Assembly (NCBI GenBank): GCA_963662155.1
Contig: OY759263.1
Coordinates: 40,300,544 to 40,364,543 of the forward strand
Reading direction: 5' to 3'
Origin: Lamellibrachia columna
Lineage: Eukaryota; Annelida; Polychaeta; Sabellida; Siboglinidae
Length of the DNA stretch: 64,000 nucleotides
Shown piece by piece: positions 13,001 through 25,000 of the stretch. How positions within the stretch are numbered: the stretch's first letter is position 1; every line of letters begins with the position of its first letter. The position numbers were made by a program, and so were the translations under genes. The notes beneath the pieces are model-generated. The model was not told the DNA's origin, made no database searches, and was given only the letters and a program-made list of their open reading frames with translations.

Positions 13001-16000
13001 AGTGTTGTTTATGTTGTGAGCAGAAGTGTGGTTTAGGTTGTGAGCAGAAGTGTTGTTTATGTTGTGAGCAGAAGTGTTGTTTATGTTGTGAGCAGAAGTG
13101 TGGTTTAGGCTGTGAGCAGAAGTGTGGTTTAGGTTGTGAGCAGAAGTGTAATGCAGTTTAGGTTGTGAGCATCAGTGTAGCGTGGTTTAGGTTGTGAGCA
13201 CCAGTGTAGTGTGGTTTAGAATGTGAGCAGAAGTGTAGCATGGTTTAAGTTGTGAGCAGAAGTGTAGTGTGGTTTAAGTTGTGAGCAGAAGTGCAGTGTG
13301 GTTTAGGATGTAAGCAGCAGTGTATTTTAGGTTAGGTTCTGGTGAAGCATAGTTCTGGTGAAGCCATGTTGGTGTTGCCCAACTTTGCTGAAAACCTAGC
13401 TGGTAACCTTGCCTGTGTATGGTAGATGTGAGCAGATTGGGTGCAACTGGTAGATGAACTGGTTAGGGAAAAAAATATATATATATCTACTGCAGAGGGT
13501 GAATTGAAACTATTGTTATGGAAATTTGTGCAGTCTTATGGGCCTCCAGGCCGGAAGAAGAAAGGTAAGGTAAGGTAAGAGAGATGGCCTGAGAGCTACG
13601 CCTCTACCCACCTCCAGGTCTGTTTGAGGACGTCAGTGAGCCCAGTGTAGCTGCGATGTTGATCCTGCAGCCGAGACCTCACCACCTGGTACGGGTATGT
13701 CAGACCCGCAGCAAATATTTTCGAGAGCGCCGCGAACGACAGATACTCTAATGTGCTCTGCCAACAAAAACATCTCAATGAACAATATTGGACCACCAAT
13801 GAGGATACAAAGTCAGGCACTGTGCATTTTCACAGATTTCTATAATTCTCAAATGAGAAGAGCATCATTCTCATATGGTAACTTTATCACATTTTTTTGG
13901 GATGCTTAATCCTTTCAATATCAATGGAAATGCATGTTTTTTGGGTGAAGAGAAATGAACTACACAGAATGAATAAAATTATGTATATGTTTTTTTAGTT
14001 GAAATTTTATTATTAGGTTTTAATCTGATTGTTTTAGTTTTATTATATCAGTGTGCTCAGCAAAACATGGTAGTCGTTGGAACTGTGTGTACTTGAGGGT
14101 GTATGATCATGACTTCACAAGTCTGTATCTGAGAAGATGAAATTACTGATTCAGTTATGAGTATCACCACGAGAACAAATGAGCACAAGTCAGAACTCTA
14201 AATTAGTGATGGAATATACCAGTCATTGATTCTCTGAGTTCAATGTGTATCCAACCGCCATCACACAAGTCATGGCAGCTATACTCACAAACTTTGCGGT
14301 GAGCGGACGTTCCCTAAAGCCATTGTACATTTTCTTCAGTTCCTCGTACGCCATGAACTGCAGTGCACCATGGGATACACCGAAGAGACCCGGAGTGAAT
14401 CCCTACAACACGCCACATGTCTGTAAGTACACAGACGTTGTGGTGGTCTCTGTGCTTGGATCCACCTACGAGTCTTAGGATATGCAGAATATAAGCATTT
14501 CACAGAAACACAGCTAAAACTCAGTGTCACTGCCTAGAATTGATTACATTCCTGCAAATATTTTTAGCCAGCCAGAGAATATTTTACAAATGAGCAAGTA
14601 TAGCTCTTGTACATAATTTTGATGTATCAAGATTGTGGACAAGGATTTGTTTTATCTTTCTAGACACAATGAACACAGTTTATTCATAATAATGTTTTAA
14701 AACCTAGTCTTTATTTACTTGCAAAGTATTTTGAAAATAAATTTAAACTATTTGAGTAAATTAAACAAATAATGGTGCAAACAAGAATGAATGAAAAAAA
14801 GGTTAAATGAAAATATATTTACATATGTATTAATATATATTTACATACATTTACATAAATTAAAAATAAATGAAGTTTAATTCCTCACTCAAGAACAAAT
14901 ATTGTTATTTAACAAGATTTAACAAGATTTGCCATCCAAGCCAAAGGCCCAGATGGCAAGTGGACAAGGAAGCCATTGGCTTATCGAGAGTCCAACAATG
15001 TCATCTACTTATAACCCGCCCTCCTGAGATATATGTCAACCTTGTTTTTAAACATATTCACGCTGCTAGCAGTTACACAATCTGTAGACAATTTGTTCCA
15101 TTCATTTATTGTCCTCTGTGAGAACGAGTGCTTCCTGATGTCCAATCTACATTGATCCTTTACTAATTTTACCTCATGTCCTCTAGTTCTGCTATCCTTC
15201 TTGAGTGAGAAAAACATTTCTATCAACATTTTCATACCCATTCAATATCTTTAAAACTTCAATCTGATCTCCTCTTAACCTCCTTGTCTCTAGAGTTATT
15301 AAACCACATTCTTTCAGGTGTTCTTCATAACTAAGGTCTCTAAGTTCTGGAATCATTTTAGTTGCTCTCCTTTGTATGCGTTCATTTTGAATCAAACACT
15401 GATTCTTACGTACTCTTAACAATGGTTTTTATAATAACTAGCGTCATTAAATGCATTTGATATTCAGAAACTGTTTTACCTTGTAGAGACCACGTACACC
15501 CTCGTACTTGTGAATCTTGTAAATGCAATCAAGGGTGCCATCGTACTGTACCACCGTGGGGTTGTGCTTGAGGGGCAAGAACCCCTGGTCGTACTGCAGA
15601 CACAGGCGTGTCTTGGCCACCCACACAGGGTTTGTGATGATAAGTGTTGCCACTCCTGGAAACACAGCAGAGAAGGTAGCCGTTTAGGGTGTGAGGTCAG
15701 AGTGTCACACACAGCCTGCTGGAGGAACCATTAAAGTCAGTACATGCAAAATTGATTCTAAACATTTAAAATCTGTCAATGCTGGTGTACACAAAAGATA
15801 CAATGTCTGATGATTTGTTATTATAAAATAATGTTATATCTATAATATAAAGTAGTTTGTGAGTACATGTCTGTGTGTCTGTTCCCTCATATCTCCGTCA
15901 GTATCGCATGTATGTGGCTGACATTGTGCAGGCATGCCCGGGGCCCATGTATGGAGCTGACCTTGTGCAGGCGTGCCCTGAGTCCATGTATGGGGCTGAC

Positions 16001-19000
16001 CTTGTGCAGGCGTACCCGGGGCCCATGTATGGAGCTGACATTGTGCAGGCATGCCCTGAGTCCATGTATGGGGCTGACCTTGTGCAGGCGTACCCGGGGC
16101 CCATGTATGGAGCTGACATTGTGCAGGCATGCCCGGGACCCATGTATGGGGCTGACCTTGTGCAGGCATGCTCGGGGCCCATGTATGGGGCTGACATTGT
16201 GCAGGCATGCCCTGGGTCCATGTATGGGGCTGACATTGTGCAGGCATGTCGGGGACCCATGTATGGGGCTGCCCTTGTGCAGGCGTGCCCTGAGTCCATG
16301 TATGGGGCTGACATTGTGCAGGCATGCCCTGAGCCCATGTATGGGGCTGACATTGTGCAGGCATGCTCGGGGCCCATGTATGGGGCTGACATTGTGCAGG
16401 CATGCTCGGGGCCCATGTATGGGGCTGACATTGTGCAGGCGTGCCCAGGGCCTATGTATGGAGCTGACATTGTGCAGGCATGTCCGGGACCCATGTATGG
16501 GGCTGACCTTGTGCAGGCGTGCCCGGGGCCCATGTATGGGGCTGACATTGTGCAGGCGTGCCCTGGGTCCATGTATGGGGCTGACCTTGTGCAGGCATGC
16601 CCGGGGCCCATGTATGGGGCTGACCTTGTGCAGGCATGCCCTGGGTCCATGTATGGGGCTGACATTGTGCAGGCATGCCCGGGGCCCATGTATGGGGCTG
16701 ACATTGTGCAGGTGTGCCCTGGGTCCATGTATGGGGCTGACATTGTGCAGGCATGCCCTGGGCCCATGTATGGGGCTGACATTGTGCAGGCGTGCCCTGG
16801 GTCCATGTATGGGGCTGACATTGTGCAGGCGTGCCCTGGGTCCATGTATGGGGCTGACATTGTGCAGGCGTGCCCTGGGTCCATGTATGGGGCTGACATT
16901 GTGCAGGCGTGCCCTGGGCCCATGTATGGGGCTGACATTGTGCAGGCGTGCCCGGGGCCCATGTATGGGGCTGACATTGTGCAGGCGTGACCTGGGTCCA
17001 TGTATGGGGCTGACATTGTGCAGGTGTGCCCAGCGCCCATTTGGATGGTTCATACATTAAAAATTCCCAGAGGGGATATTATGTATGTGGACATTTGACG
17101 CAGGGTAAGGTAGTGTTAGTTGAGCCACTGGGTTAGTAGAGGCACCCAAGTTTCCCAGGAAACTACAGCAGTGACAGTTACTTGGTACCACCCAGTGACT
17201 GAACATGTTATTAGAAAACGATTGATGTACAGTAAGTGTCATTTGTCACAACGGTCAGAAAATGTGAGTTAAAAGTATGTTTTCTGAAGTTTTTTTACTA
17301 AACTTTTGGTGATTTTTATTAATGTCTGCTGGTGAGTAAACTATCAAAGCACATGACTAGACTTAATTGTCTGTGCACTTACAAATGGTTTAACTATATA
17401 CATGGAAGAAGATTATTTGCATCATTTCAAGCATTAATGAGAAGTTAATTAAAATAAGCTTAATTGTCGAGAAGTTGGCTAGTTGAGCCACCCAAGGCCC
17501 AAGGGAGGGTTAGTTGAGCCACCAAAGGCCCAAGGGAGGGTTAGTTGAGCAGCGGTTAGAGAATGAAGCCGAGTGTTCTTTACCCCAAAATACATCAGCG
17601 AATTCATTTTTCAGAGCAAATTGGGACATCGAATAGCTACAAGGCAACATATTAGCAGTTAGTTACACTAGTTGCGATTGGCTTAAAAGTCTATATTAAT
17701 TAAGTGTGCTGACTTATTAATTAAGCATGTTGTATCCTTTGGGTAGATGTGCTTGCCAAGTTGTTAAGAACTTTTAGGCCTACACAAATTATACAAATAA
17801 AGCATTAACCCAACTTACGCTACACTGTGGCTCAACTTTCCCCACACCAAGTGTTAGCTGAGCCAGCTTACCAACTCTATTTGAATCAGCTACATATAAT
17901 TAGCTACGCATACTAGATATATTCTCTTGGTTTAAAATGGTATACTAATAATCATAGTTTATGTGAGTAAAAACATGTTTCACTTGTGAATACGATTATG
18001 CCCTACATATCAAAAAGAATGAAAAATGGCTCAACTAACACTGCCTTCCCCTATATTACATAACTAACAATGCCTTCCCCTATATTACATAACTTACGCT
18101 GCCTTCCCCTATATTACATAACTAACACTGCCTTCCTCTATATTACATAACTAACACTGCCTTCCCCTATATTACATAACTAACCCTGCCTTCCCCTATA
18201 TTACATAACTAACACTGCCTTCCCCTATATTACATAACTTACGCTGCCTTCCCCTATATTACATAACTAACACTGCCTTCCCCTATATTACATAACTAAC
18301 ACTGCCTTCCCCTATATTACATAACTTATGCTGCCTTCCCCTATATTACATAACTAACACTGCCTTCCCCTATATTACATAACTAACACTGCTTTTCCCC
18401 TATATTACATAACTAACACTGCCTTCCCCTATATTACATAACTTACACTGCCTTCCCCTATATTACATAACTAACACTGCCTTCCCCTATATTACATAAC
18501 TAACCCTGCCTTCCCCTATATTACATAACTAACACTGCCTTCCCCTATATTACATAACTAACACTGCCTTCCTCTATATTACATAACTTACACTGCCTTC
18601 CCCTATATTACATAACTAACACTGCCTTCCCCTATATTACATAACTAACACTGCCTTCCCCTATATTACATAACTAACACTGCTTTTCCCCTATATTACA
18701 TAACTAACACTGCCTTCCCCTATATTACATAACTTACACTGCCTTCCCCTATATTACATAACTTACACTGCTTTTCCCCTATATTACATAACTAACACTG
18801 CCTTCCCCTATATTACATAACTAACACTGCCTTCCCCTATATTACATAACTTACACTGCCTTCCCCTATATTACATAACTAACACTGCCTTCCCCTATAT
18901 TACATAACTAACACTGCCTTCCCCTATATTACATAACTAACACTGCCTTCCCCTATATTACATAACTAACACTGCTTTTCCCCTATATTACATAACTAAC

Positions 19001-22000
19001 ACTGCCTTCCCCTATATTACATAACTTACACTGCCTTCCCCTATATTACATAACTAACCCTGCCTTCCCCTATATTACATAACTAACCCTGCCTTCCCCT
19101 ATATTACATAACTAACACTGCCTTCCACTATATTACATAACTAACACTGCCTTCCCCTATATTACATAACTAACCCTGCCTTCCCCTATATTACATAACT
19201 AACACTGCCTTCCACTATATTACATAACTAACACTGCCTTCCCCTATATTACATAACTTACACTGCCTTCCCCTATATTACATAACTTACACTGCCTTCC
19301 CCTATATTACATAACTAACACTGCCTTCCCCTATATTACATAACTAACACTGCCTTCCCCTATATTACATAACTAACACTGCTTTTCCCCTATATTACAT
19401 AACTAACACTGCCTTCCCCTATATTACATAACTTACACTGCCTTCCCCTATATTACATAACTAACACTGCTTTTCCCCTATATTACATAACTTACGCTGC
19501 CTTCCCCTATATTACATAACTAACACTGCTTTTCCCCTATATTACATAACTCAGAACAACAGAAGTTCATAGTTACTTACAATTGTTAGCAACGCTATGC
19601 TTGTTTTCTATGATTGTTCCAAGTTATATAATCTACACTAAACGTCCACATAGGTTCCTTTGTGTGGTACGAACGCTTCATGAAACCGGCATTTGACTGT
19701 GCAGTGCCAGGAATCATAAGTTCTTGCAGTGCCAGGAATCATAAGTTCTTGCAGTGCCAGGAATCACAAGTTCTTGCAGTGCCAGGAATCATAAGTTCTT
19801 GCAGTGCCAGGAATCATAAGTTCTTGCAGTGCCAGGAATCATAAGTTCTTGCAGTGCCAGGAATCATAAGTTCTTGCAGTGCCAGGAATCATAAGTTCTT
19901 GCAGTGCCAGGAATCATAAGTTCTTGCAGTGCCAGGAATCATAAGTTCTTGCAGTGGCTGCCTTTCTGCCGTGCAACGCCGGCCACTCGGAGTATAGTAT
20001 AAACTATGTCTATTCTAATATGCGTTATAATGAACTGCAATTGTTTGATATAATTTGACCTTTATTTGTTTAATTAGAAAGTTTCGACTTAAATACAATG
20101 TTTATGTTGAATGCTGAATGGCAGGGTCACTATTAAACAAATTATATAATGAAAACAATCAGACTTTGCATCTTCAAGAACCCATAGGCTGAACTCCAGA
20201 CTGAACTGCAGCCAGAAGTAGAATTGTGCGTATCATCTGTGTCACTGTTGGTTCTTCTTGGCACAAAGTCCAAGAAAACTGCAGTGAAGAGTTGGTCACT
20301 GCAACTGACCAGAACAAACAGGTTCCTGCCTGTCAGGTACTTGTGGCTGCACAGTTGGTTTCCCCATTGGTGGCCATGTTAACATTTTGTCACAGACCAC
20401 AGTTGGTTTCCCCATTGGTGGCCATGTTAACATTTTGTCACAGACCACAGTTGGTTTCCCCATTGGTGGCCATGTTAACAATTTGTCACAGACCACAGTA
20501 GGGTTCCCCATTGGTGGCCATGTTAACATTTTGTCACAGACCACAGTAGGGTTCCCCATTGGTGGCCATGTTAACAATTTGCACAATTGTAAGAAAATGT
20601 GACCATCAAAACATACACGACATTGACTGGCTCTATGTTACCAATGTGCTCCACAAGTTACGTCAAAATCACGTACCTGCAGCTCTTTTAATCTGTTGTA
20701 AACGTGTGTCCTAAAAATATTATTTTTAACAAAATATTAATATGCCTATAGGTGTTTCTGGAATGTTGCCACCAAAATACCTATGCATCTTCAAATCTGC
20801 TTTTTACTGCAACATCTCTCTGCAATCACTGATATTGGCTCATTTGCATTTTTTTAGGAACTATTTTTGTGTGAAACAATTGTGGAAATGTAACTGTGGT
20901 GTGACCCCATGTGGCTACACTTGTATGGAGTCTCATCATGTGACTAATCATGTGACTGACCTGCAGCAGCAGCGGCGATCATGTGATGACCAGGACCAAG
21001 GGTGTCTGACTGGGCTGTCTCCTGCATGCGTGTCTTGGTTGAGTTGTAACTGCAATAACATGTACTCCCAGTTACCACTGCCCAACATGCCCGCCTGTAT
21101 GCAACGACGACATCCTGGCAGTCAATGAAGCAGCAGTGACATGGCTCCAAGACAATGTATAGTGGAAGTAGAAATATATGAAAGAAGAACAGTTGCCACT
21201 AACTCAGTGATGACAACATATGTACTCAATTCACATGTACTTAGTTCACACATGCCACATCTTCACAAGCCAAGATTGGCAGTAGTACTACTCTACCCCT
21301 AGTAGTGTAGTCCCCAGGGGTGGCAGTAGTACTACTCTACCCCTAGTAGTGTAGTACCCAGGGGTGGCAGTAGTACTACTCTAACCCTAGTAGTATAGTC
21401 CCCAGGGGTGGCAGTAGTACTACTTTACCCCTAGTAGTATAGTCCTCAGGGGTGGCAGTAGTACTACTCTACCCCTAGTAGTATAGTCCTCAGGGGTGGC
21501 AGTAGTACTACTCTACCCCTAGTAGTATAGTCCCCAGGGGTGGCAGTAGTACTACTCTACCCCTAGTAGTGTAGTCCCCAGGGGTGGCAGTAGTACTACT
21601 CTACCCCTAGTAGTATAGTCTCCAGGGGTGGCAGTAGTACTACTCTACCCCTACCCCTAGTAGTATAGTCCCCAGGGGTGGCAGTAGTACTACCCTACCC
21701 CTATTGGTATAGTCCCCAGGGGTGGCAGTAGTAGTGCTACTCTAACCCTAGTAGTAGTCCCCGGGGTGGCAGTAGTACTACTCTACACCTAGTAGTATAA
21801 TCCCACACAATGTATGGAAGTGTGCCGAATCATAATTTGTATTTTGTTTCACTTGCTGTCCTGGTCGGTCCTGATTCTGGGAAGCAGCCCTATAGGTAGA
21901 GCAATTTGAGGAAATACCTGTCATTACCCGTACGACCAGCGACAACAAATCCACAGCCAATCAAAGAAAGCTAAGTGCCAATATGTAAATTGTACATTCT

Positions 22001-25000
22001 CGTAACATTATTGGCTAACATGACATTTATTATATTTATCAGTATTGATAACATATTGGTTGGTTAAAAGTAATATCCATAAAAAAAATCATGAAGATAA
22101 TGTTTTTCCATCGCTCAATTGTTCTGCTCAGCTACACCAAGATGCTTGTTGCAATTGAATAAATACTCAGTGGTCCCTTACTACGCTCCGTAGATGGCAC
22201 AATGGTTGTCTCGCCATGCGAGCATGCTAGTCGAGTAAGCATAACGCTTCGAATTTGACACAGGAACATTTTGGTCAACCATTCGTGGTTACCAGGCCCT
22301 TAGCCAGGGACCCGTCAGCCCATCTTGAAGATGGGCAAAGGTCTTACGACGAAGGGTAAAATAAAAATAAAAGACAGATGAGATTTTTTCATAATAAAAT
22401 TGTTTGAACTGTCTTAGTAACTTTTACCGCACGCGGTGCAAGTGTGCCAACGTGACCCCATTATATAAGAAGTAAGCTAGTAAATCCCAACCTAGAAATT
22501 ATAGATCATTTACTCAAAGAATAGTAAACGACTGGAACCAACTTCCAGAGGCAGCGGTTATGTCTAAGGATATTAACACATTTGAGGGTCACATTGACAA
22601 ATATTTAAAGAATAGGGTGGAGGATTATACGAGTCAGCACCTGACTCCCTTCCTCATCATCTCCTCGACTGCAGCAACTGTGTAGAAGAGGAGGATCAAG
22701 GTAAATCAAGGTTGTGACTCGACGAATGTTGTCGGTGGCAGAATAGCAAATACAGCCGATCTATAAGACAATATATTTTTAACCTTGACATCGTTGGAAA
22801 ATAATGATACACTGCAGTTGATCTCTATTTATTGTAATCGTGTACGTCATTGGTTGGGAAATGCGTACCTATGGCCTTTCTCAGTGCCTATCCATTGGTG
22901 CTCTCATTTGAAGAAACAATCCCGTGACCCAGATATCATGGGGCGAGTTCAAAATGGCACCTGCGACCTGCCAAGCGAGTGAAAAGATGTGATATGTCAA
23001 CGTCAAAGTTCATGACAATCGATGCCTTTTTTGTAAATGTGAATAAAAGCAGCGTTCCTATGATTGTCCCTGAACAGTCCGAGTCAGCATCCTTTGTTAC
23101 GTTGGTGGAGATCCATAATGTTGATGTGCCTGCCGCTAGTAACTGAGATGCTACTTGTTGCCCACCGCTGGCACTCTGCAGTGGCCAAGATGCTACTTGT
23201 CGCCCACCGCGGGCACTCCGCAGTGGCCAAGATGCTACTTGTCGCCCACCGCGGGCACTCTGCAGTGGCCAAGATGCTACTTGTCGCCCACCGCTGGCAC
23301 TCTGCAGTGGCCAAGATGCTACTTGTCGCCCACCGCTGGCATTCTGCAGTGGCCAAGATGCTACTTGTCGCCCACCGCGGGCACTCCGCAGTGGCCAAGA
23401 TGCTACTTGTCGCCCACCGCGGGCACTCTGCAGTGGCCAAGATGCTACTTGTCGCCCACCGCGGGCACTCCGCAGTGGCCAAGATGCTACTTGTCGCCCA
23501 CCGCTGGCACTCTGCAGTGGCCAAGATGCTACTTGTCGCCCACCGCGGGCACTCCGCAGTGGCCAAGATGCTACTTGTCGCCCACCGCTGGCACTCTGCA
23601 GTGGCCAAGATGCTACTTGTCGCCCACCGCGGGCACTCCGCAGTGGCCAAGATGCTACTTGTCGCCCACCGCTGGCACTCTGCAGTGGCCAAGATGCTAC
23701 TTGTCGCCCACCGCTGGCACTCTGCAGTGGCCAAGATGCTACTTGTCGCCCACCGCTGGCACTCTGCAGTGGCCAAGATGCTACTTGTCGCCCACCGCTG
23801 GCACTCCGCAGTGGCCAAGATGCTACTTGTCGCCACCGCTGGCACTCCGCAGTGGCCAAGATGCTACTTGTCGCCCACCGCGGGCACTCCGCAGTGGCCA
23901 AGATGCTACTTGTCGCCCACCGCGGGCACTCCGCAGTGGCCAAGATGCTACTTGTCACCCACCGCTGGCACTCTGCAGTGGCCAAGATGCTACTTGTCGC
24001 CCACCGCTGGCACTCCGCAGTGGCCAAGATGCTACATGTCGCCCACCGCGGGCACTCCGCAGTGGCCAAGATGCTACTTGTCGCCCACCGCTGGCACTCT
24101 GCAGTGGCCAAGATGCTACTTGTCGCCCACCGCTGGCACTCCGCAGTGGCCAAGATGCTACATGTCGCCCACCGCGGGCACTCTGCAGTGGCCAAGATGC
24201 TACTTGTCGCCCACCGCTGGCACTCTGCAGTGGCCAAGATGCTACTTGTCGCCCACCGCGGGCACTCCGCAGTGGCCAAGATGCTACTTGTCGCCCACCG
24301 CGGGCACTCCGCAGTGGCCAAGATGCTACTTGTCGCCCACCGCGGGCACTCCGCAGTGGCCAAGATGCTACTTGTCGCCCACCGCGGGCACTCCGCAGTG
24401 GCCAAGATGCTACTTGTCACCCACCGCTGGCACTCTGCAGTGGCCAAGCACGATCACGGTAGACTTCAAAATTGAATCTGATTCGGGCTCCGATGCTCAT
24501 ACATAACCTGTGTGTATGCCTTACTATCGGCAGCAGTTTTCCGGTTCCTCAATTCAAACAGCGGCAAACCACCAACATTTAGGCTGTGCTCAGTCTAGTA
24601 AATTCATATTGTTTTTTGTCAAATAAGTAATACTGAATCTGGATGATTGCTGTTTTATCAAAGAAGTAATGTTTCAATGTATTACTTTTAAAACCAATTG
24701 TATCTTCTATTTTTATTTGTTGTATTGCTTTACTTTTAGTATCAAGCATTTTATTTTGAGTGTGATTGTAATCATATTTGTTCATATTAGACGTATTTGC
24801 ATGCGTGTACTTAAGAAGTCTTAAGATGCTTCAAACATTACTTGCATGTTTATGTATTTAAAATACAGTTTCAAGTTACTTTTTCATGAACCTTCATGTG
24901 TTGGCTCTTCTTCTATTAGTATTACTGTGCAGATGAGAACACCCACCTCGCTGCATAGCTAGTAAGACTCGATTGGGCCAATAATAATTAAACCTGACTT

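Larger units (their letters stand above)
15839..19995 (+). mobile_element. Helitron-like non-autonomous element inflated by three internal minisatellites
   Basis: Starts A|TCTATAATATAAAGTAGTTT and then TGTGTGTCTGTTCCCTCATA, a typical Helitron-type 5' end. Near its 3' end is a GC hairpin, GCCGTGCAACGCCGGC (about 19969-19984). A compact relative at 54.07-54.65 kb has the same 5' end, the same internal blocks (CATTTGACG, TTACATAACTC, TTCATAGTTAC) and the same 3' hairpin followed by CAGCTAG. Between the shared blocks this copy holds arrays of 39, 29 and 25 bp units. It fills most of SLC25A32 intron 3. The exact 3' terminus is uncertain because the CTRR end is degraded. No replicase ORF is present. 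Confidence 0.68.

Noticed and set aside
12453..13325. Regular short repeats considered as a CRISPR array (also 18035-19548)
   Set aside because: Head-to-tail repeats without unique spacers, in an animal intron; no cas genes.
15867..17060. 370-397-codon ORFs on both strands
   Set aside because: Product of the 39 bp minisatellite inside the Helitron-like element.
22194..22256. tRNA gene
   Set aside because: Only the box A and box B-like segments are present; no acceptor stem pairing, and a SINE body with an A-rich tail follows.
22936..24506. 480-503-codon ORFs on both strands
   Set aside because: Product of the 42 bp minisatellite; open on both strands at once and in several frames.
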